64,000 nucleotides of DNA from Bradyrhizobium sp. ISRA464 (GTDB taxonomy: Bacteria > Pseudomonadota > Alphaproteobacteria > Rhizobiales > Xanthobacteraceae), in NCBI RefSeq assembly GCF_029910095.1, contig NZ_CP094526.1:7254001-7318000 (forward strand). The letters run 5' to 3'. Shown here in pieces: positions 28,165 through 36,971 of the stretch. Numbering within the stretch: position 1 is the first letter of the stretch; each line of letters begins with the position of its first letter. The notes beneath the pieces are model-generated. The model searched no databases. It was not told the origin of the DNA and worked only from the letters and a program-made list of their open reading frames with translations. A program made the position numbers and the translations under genes.

Positions 28165-29280
28165 CTACCTGGTGAACATCCAGAGTTGCTCGCTCGCCAT
28201 GTAGCCGGCCAGCAACAAGGCGCAGAACGCAACGATCACGGCTGCGGCGCCGACCTCGATCGCTCTCATTGCGAGTATGCCGAATCCGGCCCGCGCGCTC
28301 GCGAAACGGCTCGCGAGTTGCCGCGCGCTGATCGCGGCTGTTGCGATCGCGGCTACCGTGATGGCCGTTCCCAATCCCATGATCAGCGTTGCGCCGACGC
28401 CGGTCCAGAACAGGTCCTGCGCCAGCGCGAAGATGAGCACGATGATCGCGCCGGAACATGGCCGCAGTCCGACCGCAACGACCGCCGACAAGCCACGCTG
28501 CCAGCCACCCGAGCCGGCAAGCTCGGCCGGTTCGGGCCCGTGGGCGTGCCCCCAGGCCGATTCGTGATGGTCAGCACACTCGCAATGAAAGCCGTGTACG
28601 CGACTGGTGCACCCATCAACCTGGCATTGACCGCCGCGCATGGCCGTCGCGGCGAGCCGCGGGTTGGGCAACTGAAGGGCGTTAACGCCCCGAGCCGGAG
28701 CGAAGGCGAGGACAGGCGTCTGGCGCCACGTCAGTTCGCGGCAGGCTATGAGAAGGCCGCGGCCTTTGACGTACAGAAGCCGCAGGCCGATCAGGATCAC
28801 CAGCACGTAGCTGACGATCTCGACGAGGTGCACTGTCAGGCCAATCGCCTTGGCGGTCGCGCCTAGAAGGACCGCCGCAATCGCCACGACAATGATGGCA
28901 ACGAGGGATTGAATGCCCGCCGACACAAAGGACAGAACAACACCACGGCGCCAGGTCTCTTCGTTGGCGACGAGATAGGAGGAGATCACGGCCTTGCCGT
29001 GGCCCGGCCCGACGGCATGGAAGACGCCGTAGACAAACGAGATGCCAAACAGGCTCCACATCGCCGCTCCATCCTGCTTGCTCGCTTTGATGAAGCCGGA
29101 CAGCGAACGGTAAAAGGCCGCCTGCTCGGCGAAGATCCAGCCCATCAAGCCTGAGGCCGGCGCAGCGGTTGCGGGATGAGGAGCGCCAAAGGGCGCGCCC
29201 CGCGCCGACGCAGCATCGATGCCACAGAGGGCCGCGACCGCTACCAGCCCAGCCAATATCAGAACATGCGACCTGGTCAT
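28165..29280 (-). CDS. NicO-family nickel/cobalt (divalent metal) transporter
   Basis: This 371-residue membrane protein belongs to the NicO/RcnA superfamily. Diagnostic segments are FHAVGPGHGKAVISSYLV, about residues 90-107, and VAVGLRPCSGAIIVLIFALA in the second half, separated by a His/Cys-rich hydrophilic loop (VHGFHCECADHHESAWGHAH) that probably binds metal. An N-terminal signal-like helix is present. The start overlaps the DUF1007 stop by four bases, a pairing seen widely for NicO proteins. Direction and metal are uncertain; the nearby Zur-type box and CobW gene favour a zinc-related role. Confidence 0.85.
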   Translation of the reverse strand: MTRSHVLILAGLVAVAALCGIDAASARGAPFGAPHPATAAPASGLMGWIFAEQAAFYRSLSGFIKASKQDGAAMWSLFGISFVYGVFHAVGPGHGKAVISSYLVANEETWRRGVVLSFVSAGIQSLVAIIVVAIAAVLLGATAKAIGLTVHLVEIVSYVLVILIGLRLLYVKGRGLLIACRELTWRQTPVLAFAPARGVNALQLPNPRLAATAMRGGQCQVDGCTSRVHGFHCECADHHESAWGHAHGPEPAELAGSGGWQRGLSAVVAVGLRPCSGAIIVLIFALAQDLFWTGVGATLIMGLGTAITVAAIATAAISARQLASRFASARAGFGILAMRAIEVGAAAVIVAFCALLLAGYMASEQLWMFTR

Positions 29281-29918
29281 GGGCACTTCACCAGGATCTT
29301 GTTGGCAAAGGTCTCGCCATAGGTGCTGGAGGGGTCGAGCGGCACGGCATCGAGTTGACTGAGCCGCGCCTGTTCGGCCGGTGTCGGCTGATGCGGCAGA
29401 TCGTAGGTGAGCAGGCATTGCGGTGCCCCGCTCAAGGACACCGGCTTGTCCTTGGCGAACTCGAAATCCACGAAGATGGAGGGATCGTAGATCTCGATTT
29501 GCGTCGCCTTCGCCGGGGCCGCCGCCTTCAACGGCAGGGTGAAATGCAGGGTGAGGGCGGCGTTCTTGTATTCGAGCCAGTAGTCGACCGGATCCGAAAA
29601 TTTCAGCTTCTTGCCGTCGGCGCGCGCATAGGTGAAGTAAGCATACTCCTTCAGTGAATCGACGTTGGTCTGCGCGAGCGACGCCAGTTCCTCGCGCGTG
29701 TATTGGCCCTTCTTGGCGTGGGGGATACCCTGAAGCGCATAAGCGGAAAACATGTCGTCGAAGGTCCAGGCGTGGCGAATACCCGTCATGGTGCCATCCG
29801 CCGCGTAAAGCACTTCGCTGTGGAAGGCGACCCAGACGTGGGGATGCGCATGCGCGCGGTGGACGGGTAACGCGAGCAGGAGCATCGCGCAGAAGGAGGG
29901 ATAGAGCCGTTTTATCAT
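29277..29918 (-). CDS. DUF1007 periplasmic protein
   Basis: This is a secreted protein of 213 residues. The signal peptide ends near HRAHA and is followed immediately by HPHVWV, the N-terminal motif of DUF1007 and a potential metal ligand once the signal is removed. DUF1007 proteins are partners of NicO-type transporters and probably deliver or receive metal in the periplasm. It is translationally coupled to the downstream transporter gene. A basic helix-free C-terminal region contains two Cys residues (PQCLLTY and LVKCP), which may form a disulfide. Confidence 0.85.
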   Translation of the reverse strand: MIKRLYPSFCAMLLLALPVHRAHAHPHVWVAFHSEVLYAADGTMTGIRHAWTFDDMFSAYALQGIPHAKKGQYTREELASLAQTNVDSLKEYAYFTYARADGKKLKFSDPVDYWLEYKNAALTLHFTLPLKAAAPAKATQIEIYDPSIFVDFEFAKDKPVSLSGAPQCLLTYDLPHQPTPAEQARLSQLDAVPLDPSSTYGETFANKILVKCP

Positions 29919-30119
29919 GACTATTTTGCCCGATCGGAGAGCCGGTGTCGAACGCCCGCACGCGGCGGGCGCGGCGATCTCGGATGCGCTCGCATGAAGC
30001 AGACGTCGGCGCCGAACAGACGGCAGCAGCTCTCAATCTGCGACCAAGGAGAATCCGATGGCTTCAGCTATTGTATGCGTCGTCGCATGTCGTGCGGCGT
30101 AGGACAGCGACTCCTGCTC

Positions 30120-30518
30120 TCAGCAGGCAGGCGGCGCGCGCGACAGGAAGGCCACGCGGCGCGGCTGAATTGCGATATCCGGAACGGGGTTGGGCGAACG
30201 ATCGAGGTTGTTCCATTGGAGCAAGGGCAGCTTTGCCGGCGCATGCAGTATCGACGAATTCGCCAACAGGAAGCTCGAGAAGCAGATCGTGCAGTGTTCG
30301 TCGTCATCGGCCAGCCGCGACGGATGCCGCTCGGCGATCTGCCGTTGCGGCCGGACTTGCCCGACGCTCGCGACGTCGCGGCGAGCGCGCCCGGAGAAAG
30401 CGAAATCATCCTTGTGGACGTGGGCGAATGACAGCACGAGCTGCAGCGTGAGCGCCACGAGCGCAAGACAGGCTCCACAGCGCTGCACGAAAACCCGTGC
30501 CGGCATGAACTTCGTCAA
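30120..30518 (-). CDS. DUF2946-like small secreted protein
   Basis: This 132-residue protein has an N-terminal hydrophobic segment (LALVALTLQLVLSFAHVH) and then a HCTIC motif within DDEHCTICFSSFLL, resembling DUF2946 proteins that often accompany metal-uptake genes. A TTG start at 30518 has GGGG nine bases upstream; ATG at 30506 is the alternative. It precedes DUF1007 and NicO on the same strand with a gap of about 200 bp and may share their metal role. The assignment rests on the AHVH and CxxC features only. Confidence 0.55.
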   Translation of the reverse strand: MTKFMPARVFVQRCGACLALVALTLQLVLSFAHVHKDDFAFSGRARRDVASVGQVRPQRQIAERHPSRLADDDEHCTICFSSFLLANSSILHAPAKLPLLQWNNLDRSPNPVPDIAIQPRRVAFLSRAPPAC

Positions 30519-30683
30519 CGCCTTATTCCCCTTCTGACGCGACTATGGACCAAAAGAATATGGCGATCCATAGGCTATAATTGTCCTTGCCATCGACAAA
30601 GCAGTGCCATGGCGTGCTGCCGGCCGGAGCGCCATCAAAGCAAAGCGTCACGGCACGACGTCGATACACAAGGGCAGTTGAAT

Positions 30684-31586
30684 ATGATTATTGAGCGCAC
30701 AATCGAGTATCTGTGGGAAGGCCGGGCGCTCTCGATCGGAATGGCGAGCGCGGGAAATGGTCCGGACGTGATCCTGCTGCCTGCACTCAGCTCGATTTCG
30801 ACGCGAGCCGAGATGTATCCGCTGCTCGAGCGACTGGCATCCGACTGTCGTGCGACAACCGTCGACTGGCCTGGATTCGGCGACCTGCCGCGCCCGCGCG
30901 CCGACTGGTCGCCCGAGATGCTTTCGACATTCCTGGACTGGTTCTTGAGCCAGATGTCGCCGACGGCACGCATGATTGTCGCCGCCGGACATGCGGCGAC
31001 CTATGCGCTTCATCATGCGGCGCGCCACCGCGACGCGGTCGACCGCCTCGTGCTGCTCGCGCCGACCTGGCGAGGGCCCCTCCCCACGATGATGGGCTAT
31101 CGCCCCTGGTTCGCCCGCGTGCGAGCGGCGATCGATTGGCCGCTGATCGGCCAGTTGCTCTACCGGATCAATGTCAGTCGTTTTGTGGTGACGAGCATGG
31201 CGCGCGAGCACGTCTATAGCGAGGCGGACTGGCTCTCTGGCGACCGCCTCGCCGCCAAGCTTGCGGTAACACAGGCAAAAGGAGCACGCCACGCTTCGGT
31301 GCGGTTTGTGACCGGATACCTCGATCGGGTCGCGAGCCGCGAGGACTTTCTCGACCTGGTGCGGAAGGCGGACAAACCGACACTGGTGGTCTATGGGCAC
31401 GAGACCCCAGCGCGCTCGCGCGGCGAAATCGAAGCGCTGGCGACTTTGCCGCATGTCCGGCTGGAGCGGCTGGAGAAGGGCAAGCTGTCTATCCATGAGG
31501 AATTCCCGGATGCGGTCATTTCCGTCATCCGGCCGTTTCTTTTCGATGGAGTGGGCTCGTTCCGCCCTTTTGCCTCCCTTCCGTAA
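30684..31586 (+). CDS. alpha/beta-hydrolase-fold protein lacking the nucleophile serine
   Basis: This is a 300-residue cytoplasmic protein with an alpha/beta hydrolase layout: oxyanion region LLPALSS, strand DWPGFGDLPRP, a nucleophile elbow, a cap segment and a late conserved His in KLSIHEEFPD. The elbow reads AAGHAATYAL, so the canonical GxSxG serine is alanine (about residue 104), and the usual acid position reads YGHETPARS. It may be a non-catalytic binding protein or use another residue. The ATG at 30684 has AAGGG nine bases upstream. It is divergent from the DUF2946-like gene and overlaps the small protein gene downstream on the other strand. Confidence 0.75.
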   Translation: MIIERTIEYLWEGRALSIGMASAGNGPDVILLPALSSISTRAEMYPLLERLASDCRATTVDWPGFGDLPRPRADWSPEMLSTFLDWFLSQMSPTARMIVAAGHAATYALHHAARHRDAVDRLVLLAPTWRGPLPTMMGYRPWFARVRAAIDWPLIGQLLYRINVSRFVVTSMAREHVYSEADWLSGDRLAAKLAVTQAKGARHASVRFVTGYLDRVASREDFLDLVRKADKPTLVVYGHETPARSRGEIEALATLPHVRLERLEKGKLSIHEEFPDAVISVIRPFLFDGVGSFRPFASLP

Positions 31587-31716
31587 CGCGAGCGTCCCGC
31601 CGCTCGCCGGCCGCATCGACCGGCGGGAATATGCTGTCGTAGATCGCGCGGGCCTCCCGGATCAGACGCGCCCGCTCGAGTTCGGATTTCGAAACAAATC
31701 CTACGATCTCTCCCAT
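31525..31716 (-). CDS. small conserved-looking protein downstream of cobW
   Basis: The 63-residue product begins MGEIVGFVSKSELERARLIR and is mostly a charged helix. GGGGAG lies five bases before the ATG, and the gene starts 11 bp after the cobW stop, so it is probably the last gene of that unit. Its 3' end overlaps the alpha/beta-hydrolase-fold gene by 62 bp on the other strand. Function is unknown. The strong ribosome binding site and operon position are the support. Confidence 0.55.
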   Translation of the reverse strand: MGEIVGFVSKSELERARLIREARAIYDSIFPPVDAAGERRDARVTEGRQKGGTSPLHRKETAG

Positions 31717-31727
31717 CTGCACTCCCC

Positions 31728-32699
31728 TTAGGCGCAGCAAGCCTCAAAGCCTTGCTTGAGCACGTCCGTAGGCAGATCGCGTCCGATGAAAACGAGCCGG
31801 GTCTGGCGCGCCTCGTCCTTCTTCCACGCACGCTGGCTGCCACCTTCGATCAGCATGTGGACGCCCTGAACGACAAATCGCCGGTCGTCGTTCGCCAATG
31901 CAATGATTCCCTTCATGCGCAGGATGTCGGTGCCGAAGCGTTGAGCGACATTGTTGATCCACGGGATGAATGTCTCTGGATTCATCGGGCTGTCGGCGAT
32001 CAGCGACAGGCTGGCAACAGTGTCGTCGTGCTCGTGATCGTGCTCCTCGGTGAGGAAGCCCGGCTCAACCTCGAGAATGCGGTCAAGATTGAAGGCGTCC
32101 CGCCCTAGCACCTGGTCGAGAGCGAGGCTGCAGCGCTCGGTTCGATGGATCGCCGCGTAAGGATTGATCTTGCGGATGCGGCGCTCGATCGTCACGAGAC
32201 CCTTCTCGTCGACAAGATCGACTTTGTTGACGAGAACGACGTCGGCGAACGCCAACTGCTCCTGCGCTTCAGGGGTCCGGTCGATCTGGTCAAGCAGGTG
32301 CTTGGCGTCCGCGACTGTGACGATAGCGTCAAGCTTGGTCTTGCGGCGGACGTCGTCGTCGACAAAGAAGGTCTGTGCGACCGGGGCGGGGTCGGCAAGT
32401 CCCGTGGTCTCGACCACGATACCATCGAAGCCGCGGCTGCGCCGCATCAGCCCCGCGATGATGCGAATGAGGTCGCCGCGCACCGTGCAGCAGATGCAGC
32501 CGTTGTTCATCTCGAAAATCTCCTCGTCCGCGTCGACGATGAGATCGTTGTCGATGCCGACCTCTCCGAATTCGTTCACGATCACGGCAAAGCGCTTGCC
32601 ATGCGTCTCGGAGAGAATGCGGTTCAGCAGCGTCGTCTTCCCGGAGCCGAGATAGCCGGTCAGAACCGTGACGGGAATCCGGGGTGCAGCATCGGCCAT
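31728..32699 (-). CDS. CobW/COG0523 family zinc-associated GTPase
   Basis: This is a cytoplasmic P-loop GTPase of 323 residues that acts as a metal chaperone. It has Walker [13 protein letters not shown], the metal-binding CxCC motif in [13 protein letters not shown], the GTP-specific NKVD, and a His-rich linker (EEHDHEHDD) before the C-terminal CobW_C domain. The ATG at 32699 has GAGGAGG about 9-10 nt upstream; the frame is open to 32834 but lacks family similarity there. Zur-regulated members of this family insert zinc into client enzymes under scarcity, and a Zur-type palindrome lies about 160 bp upstream. Confidence 0.9.
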   Translation of the reverse strand: MADAAPRIPVTVLTGYLGSGKTTLLNRILSETHGKRFAVIVNEFGEVGIDNDLIVDADEEIFEMNNGCICCTVRGDLIRIIAGLMRRSRGFDGIVVETTGLADPAPVAQTFFVDDDVRRKTKLDAIVTVADAKHLLDQIDRTPEAQEQLAFADVVLVNKVDLVDEKGLVTIERRIRKINPYAAIHRTERCSLALDQVLGRDAFNLDRILEVEPGFLTEEHDHEHDDTVASLSLIADSPMNPETFIPWINNVAQRFGTDILRMKGIIALANDDRRFVVQGVHMLIEGGSQRAWKKDEARQTRLVFIGRDLPTDVLKQGFEACCA

Positions 32700-32857
32700 G
32701 GTGTTGTTTCCTCCTCGCGCTTCATGGGCGGCAGCGCTTTTCGCCATATCGTCGGGATCGCGGATCTGCGCATCGTGGGCTTCGGGCCGGGATCGAACAG
32801 AAGGACGCCTTCGCAACTTGACGCGAAATGCCACTCGAGCTCATTGCGACCCATAAC

Positions 32858-32875
32858 GTAATGTTATAACATTAC
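32858..32875. promoter_or_regulatory. perfect 18-bp palindrome, Zur box
   Basis: GTAATGTTATAACATTAC is a perfect palindrome and matches the rhizobial Zur consensus core TGTTATAACA as I recall it. It lies between the divergent CobW and ZnuA-like genes, so zinc-loaded Zur would repress both. Confidence 0.8.
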
Positions 32876-32916
32876 ATACGATCGGGAGAAGACGCAAGGG
32901 ACATCAATCAAGCGAT

Positions 32917-33966
32917 TTGGAGAGGCCCTCTTTGTTCCGGCTGTGTCGCGACACCCCAGTACATGCCGAAGCTCGACGGCAGTTTGATTTCCATTTGGCC
33001 CGTCGTTCGCCACACGACCTCTCCAAGGCGTGGCAGAAGGCCGGTCTTCGATGGTTCCGGCCGATAATCTTGGTTGGCCTTGCGGTGGCCTTGGCGATCT
33101 TGCCCGCCTCAGCGCAGCAAGAAGCAACAAAGCTAAAGGTCGTGGCGACATTTTCGATCCTCGGTGATTTCGCCAGGAACATTGGCGGCGATCGGGTTGA
33201 CGTCACGACGCTGGTCGGTCCCAACGGTGACGTCCACGTCTACACGCCCACGACCGCCGATGCGGAAGCGATCAGGAATGCGAGACTTGTGATCGTCAAT
33301 GGCCTCGGCCTGGAGGGCTGGCTGCCGCGGCTCATCAAATCATCCGGCAGCAACGCGACCACCGTCGTTGCAACCCGCGGCATCGTGCCACGCAAGATCG
33401 CTGCTGGCGAAATACTGAGCCGTGATCATGGCGTGGGGTCAGTGGACCCGCATGCCTGGCAATCCGTTACGAACGTCGAGATCTATGTCGCCAATATCCG
33501 CGACGCCGTGGTAGCCGCCGATCCGGCCAACGCTGCGACATATAAAGCCAGTGCATCGGCCTATTTGGCCAAGCTGGAGGCACTCGACCACAAGGTTCGC
33601 AAGGCGCTGGCGCCGATCCCCCTGAAGCGGCGCAAGGTGATTTCAACCCACGATGCCTTTGGTTATTTCGCTCTCGCCTACCACGTCACGTTCGTGGCGC
33701 CGGAGGGCGTTTCGACCGAAACCGAGCCAAGCGCGCGGGATATCGCAGCCATTATCGCGCAGATCAACAAAGAGAAGATCCCGGCGGTCTTTCTGGAAAA
33801 CGTAAGCGACCCAAGACTGATGCGCCAAATTGCCTCCGAGACCGGCGCAGCGATCGGCGGAACGCTCTATTCGGATAGCCTGACCAGCGAGAATGGCGAG
33901 GCTCCGAGCTACATCGAGATGATCAGGCACAATGTCAGGACGATTGCGAGTGCTCTCACGAACTGA
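32917..33966 (+). CDS. zinc/manganese ABC transporter substrate-binding protein (ZnuA/AztC-like)
   Basis: This is a periplasmic cluster A-I metal-binding protein. Its features are VVATFSILGDFARNIGGDRV, ligand His in NGDVHVYTPT, DPHAWQSVTN, a third His in STHDAFGYFALAYH, and a C-terminal Asp region (TLYSDSLT). The Sec signal (IILVGLAVALAILPASAQ) is preceded by a long basic N-terminus if the TTG at 32917 is used; no ATG is available in frame, so the start is uncertain. No ATPase or permease gene adjoins, making it an orphan in this window. The Zur-type box lies 42 bp upstream. Confidence 0.85.
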   Translation: MERPSLFRLCRDTPVHAEARRQFDFHLARRSPHDLSKAWQKAGLRWFRPIILVGLAVALAILPASAQQEATKLKVVATFSILGDFARNIGGDRVDVTTLVGPNGDVHVYTPTTADAEAIRNARLVIVNGLGLEGWLPRLIKSSGSNATTVVATRGIVPRKIAAGEILSRDHGVGSVDPHAWQSVTNVEIYVANIRDAVVAADPANAATYKASASAYLAKLEALDHKVRKALAPIPLKRRKVISTHDAFGYFALAYHVTFVAPEGVSTETEPSARDIAAIIAQINKEKIPAVFLENVSDPRLMRQIASETGAAIGGTLYSDSLTSENGEAPSYIEMIRHNVRTIASALTN

Positions 33967-34061
33967 CACGCTTGTCCGGCCGCGTCATTCAGCCCTAACG
34001 CTTGAACACGCCGCGACGCTTGAACTAGCATGCAAAACGCATCGACAGGAGAATTGATCTC

Positions 34062-35060
34062 GTGCGGTCAAGATCCGTCCGTCTGATCATGAATATCTTC
34101 AGCCTCTTCGTCATCGTCTTGCTGGCGTCGCCATGGTCTTTTGCCGCGCAGCAATCATCCGGCATTCCGGTCTGGATGAGGGCCCATGTCGGCGAAGGCG
34201 AAGATCAAATCGCGCCAGTCGTGTTGCAGAGGGCCCGGGCGCTTTACCTACGAAAGGTGAACGAAGGCACGGTCAAAAATCCCTGCTACTTCGCGATGGA
34301 CGCGACGCGTCCCAACGATTTTAGCGACGGCAAATTGGGGCGCCGGTTCTACGTTATCTGCGAATCCGACCGATCGTTTCGTGCGATTTCGGCCGGTCAC
34401 GGCGGCGGTCGCGATTTAAAGGGCATCGCGGATTTCGTCAACGGAAGACGGTGCGCGAAGAACTTCGGCAATGCGTTGGATTCAGAACTGACGGCCGGCG
34501 GGGCCTATGTGACCGGCGAGACGAAGACGTCCTTCAAAGGCTACTACCGTATCTCGGCGAAACAAGACGCGGTTCTGATGCGCTCATTCGTTCAGTTTGA
34601 CGGCGAAGGCGAGACCGCAAATGCCCGACAGCGCGAGATCGGCGGGCATCCGGCCGAGTTGTTGAGGAACGTCTGTCTTCGAAAAGATCCACGCAGTCCG
34701 TACGCAAACCACGACGGTTACGTTCCGTTCGGAACGCTGGTTGATTACGCGGGCGGCCGCAGCAACGGCTGCACCAGTTGGTCGCCATCGGACGCAGCGC
34801 AAATCATCGCGATGGTGAAGGACAATCCGACGACGCTGTACGTCTATCCCGACGCCGCCGACGTCGACGCCGTCGCGCAAGTGGTTGCGGCCGGCCGGTC
34901 GCCGTCGGGCGTCGGATTATATTGGAACGCTGCCTGTTTGAAGGAAATCCGCGTTCCGAAATTTTGGCCAAAGCAGACCCTCGAGCCGATCCTCGCTCAA
35001 TACAAGAAGGATCATCCGGCACCGCCGCAACGGCCGACGCCGACTTGCAAAGGGCGGTAA
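34062..35060 (+). CDS. murein L,D-transpeptidase catalytic domain family protein (YkuD_2-like)
   Basis: This is a secreted protein of 332 residues. The N-terminus has a Sec signal (IFSLFVIVLLASPWSFAAQ). The core resembles the YkuD_2 branch of L,D-transpeptidases, with SAGHGGGRDLKG, GAYVTGETKTSFKGYY and the nucleophile motif GRSNGCTSWSP near residue 240. It may act on peptidoglycan cross-links. The GTG at 34062 has AGGAG about 11 nt upstream; ATG at 34089 is the alternative. It follows the ZnuA-like gene by 95 bp; co-transcription is not evident. Confidence 0.75.
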   Translation: MRSRSVRLIMNIFSLFVIVLLASPWSFAAQQSSGIPVWMRAHVGEGEDQIAPVVLQRARALYLRKVNEGTVKNPCYFAMDATRPNDFSDGKLGRRFYVICESDRSFRAISAGHGGGRDLKGIADFVNGRRCAKNFGNALDSELTAGGAYVTGETKTSFKGYYRISAKQDAVLMRSFVQFDGEGETANARQREIGGHPAELLRNVCLRKDPRSPYANHDGYVPFGTLVDYAGGRSNGCTSWSPSDAAQIIAMVKDNPTTLYVYPDAADVDAVAQVVAAGRSPSGVGLYWNAACLKEIRVPKFWPKQTLEPILAQYKKDHPAPPQRPTPTCKGR

Positions 35061-35605
35061 ACTCTGTCGCGCTACTCGGGCTCAAAATCCGCGACTGCCT
35101 CAAGATGTAGCGCTGCCGCCACCCCTCGGCCAGCGGACCCTGCGGACTCCGGTGTGGCGCGAGATGACGGCGCGGCTGGCACAACCATTAGCAGCTCCGT
35201 TAGCAACAATTTCGCAGAAAAACCCATCGGCTTCCCGCGAGACCAGTGCATTAGGACAGCTGCCTGATCTCAACCTGGCCAGCTTCTCCTTTCCCGATCA
35301 CTCGACATCGCCCGCTTCCGTGCGCGCGGATCGGAAGCCTCGGGCCTGAGGCGCGCCGGTCTGAGGCGAAGATATGACAGCACCGTCACTGCCGCGCGGC
35401 TCGCGCCCTCTCCCCCTCCTCTTGTTTCTTATAATAGATCGGTTCGTGCGCATGGACTGCACTAGTGTCGTGCGCGCCGCTGCACCCGCCGCGCACGCAC
35501 TTGGCGATCGTGCTGAAGCTGGGATTGCAGACCCTGGGTGTCTTGATTGCACAACTTCGCAAAAAGCACGGCGGCGACGCACATCGAGAGCCGCACGATG
35601 GCGTG
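35061..35605. other. 545-bp intergenic region, no gene seen
   Basis: This lies between the YkuD_2-like gene and the end of the secretion operon, whose genes run toward it. Short open frames are present, but none shows motifs, a ribosome binding site or a signal peptide worth reporting. Confidence 0.5.
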
Positions 35606-36961
35606 TCATTTCTGCCGGAACGATTGGTTGAACGACATCACGAGCGGCCCAACGATGTATTCAAATGCGGTGCGCTGCACGGTCGGGATCATCACTGTTG
35701 CAGGCATGCCGGGATACAGCCGAATATTCGGCATGGCCGCCAGCTCGTCCCGGTCGATCCGCACGAAGGCGGTATAATAGGGCGCGTTGGTTTTCGGGTC
35801 AGTCAAACGGTCGGCCGAGACTTGAATCACGTCGCCATGAATGATCGGAACGATGCGCTGCTTATAAGCGGTGAGGTGAACCTCTGCGCGCATATCCGGA
35901 TGCACATCGCTGATGTCCTCGACACCGACCTGCGCTTCAATCGTCAACGAATCCTCATCCGGAACGATGTCTAGGATCTTGTCTCCGCGCTGGATGACTC
36001 CGCCAACCGAGAATACGCTCAAACCGACGACCCGTCCCGTATAAGGCGCCCGGATCTCCATGCGGCCTAAAACCGCCTTGGCGCTCAGCGCCTTGGGAAT
36101 TACCTCCAAAAGCTTGGCTTGCGTGTCGCGCAGATCCTTGGTGACGTCGGTCATCCGATCGTTGTCGAGCTGCGCGATCTGCTGCTCCTGTTCGGCGATC
36201 GCTTGCCGCGCCTTGGCGATGTTCGCCTTTGCATCCGCGATCTGGCCTTCAAGGCCGTAGGCCGTTCTCTCCAATTGCAGAATTCGCGGTCGCGCGATCA
36301 AACCCCGTTCGACCAGGGGCGCAATATCATTGGCTTCCTTGTGAATGGAGTTGATCTGGTCGGTAAACGATTTGACCTGCGCCTCCGCCCCTACGATCTG
36401 TGAGACGAGTTGGTTGATCTTCTCACGGACCACGCTTCTCTGCCCTTCCAGCGAAATCCGACGGCTCTGGAACTGATTGAGCTGTCCGGTCCAGACGCTC
36501 TTGAAGTAAGGATCGTCAGCGCGTGCTTTAAGATCCGGCGGCATCACGAGCTCGGAGCCATGTTCGAGTTCGGTCAGGAGCCGGATTTCAGTTGCCCGCA
36601 GAACGGCGTATTCTTGCGTCAGCACTTCATATTCGGCGCGGGCCTGGGTCTCGTCGAGCACGATCAGGAGGTCACCGGCGCGCACGCGCTCGCCTTCCCT
36701 GACATGCAATTCCTTGACAATGCCGCCGTCGAGATGTTGGACGCTCTTGCGGTTGCCGTCGACCTTGATCACGGCATTCGCGACCACGGCGCCGTTGAGC
36801 GGAGCCGTCACTGCCCAAGTCCCAATCCCGCCGAAGAACAGGGCGATGATCAGCCATCCTACCAGGGCAATCCGTCGCATCGAGTCGTTCGGGCCGCTGT
36901 TTTGGCGGGGCGCACCCGACGCCGGCGTCCTTATGCTGCTTAGGGCATTCAACAGGGCCAT
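35606..36961 (-). CDS. type I secretion membrane fusion protein (HlyD/PrsE family)
   Basis: This 451-residue inner-membrane-anchored adaptor links the ABC exporter to an outer-membrane channel. It has one N-terminal helix (LVGWLIIALFFGGIGTWAVT), a barrel and lipoyl segment (VQHLDGGIVKELHVREGERV), a long periplasmic coiled coil (about 110-290) and the family-typical RIPYTGRVV-like segment (RAPYTGRVVGLSVF). It starts 10 bp after the ABC gene. Its partner TolC-like protein is not in the window. The likely substrate is the giant adhesin upstream of the pair. Confidence 0.9.
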   Translation of the reverse strand: MALLNALSSIRTPASGAPRQNSGPNDSMRRIALVGWLIIALFFGGIGTWAVTAPLNGAVVANAVIKVDGNRKSVQHLDGGIVKELHVREGERVRAGDLLIVLDETQARAEYEVLTQEYAVLRATEIRLLTELEHGSELVMPPDLKARADDPYFKSVWTGQLNQFQSRRISLEGQRSVVREKINQLVSQIVGAEAQVKSFTDQINSIHKEANDIAPLVERGLIARPRILQLERTAYGLEGQIADAKANIAKARQAIAEQEQQIAQLDNDRMTDVTKDLRDTQAKLLEVIPKALSAKAVLGRMEIRAPYTGRVVGLSVFSVGGVIQRGDKILDIVPDEDSLTIEAQVGVEDISDVHPDMRAEVHLTAYKQRIVPIIHGDVIQVSADRLTDPKTNAPYYTAFVRIDRDELAAMPNIRLYPGMPATVMIPTVQRTAFEYIVGPLVMSFNQSFRQK

Positions 36962-36971
36962 GCGACGCCCC

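Noticed and set aside
28165..30036. Extending the NicO gene to a 623-codon protein
   Set aside because: The extra N-terminal part is out of frame with DUF1007 and has no motifs; the ATG overlapping the DUF1007 stop gives the normal NicO start.
32917..32991. The N-terminal 25 residues of the ZnuA-like protein as certain coding sequence
   Set aside because: Start codon is TTG and no family similarity precedes the signal peptide; retained only as the longest frame.
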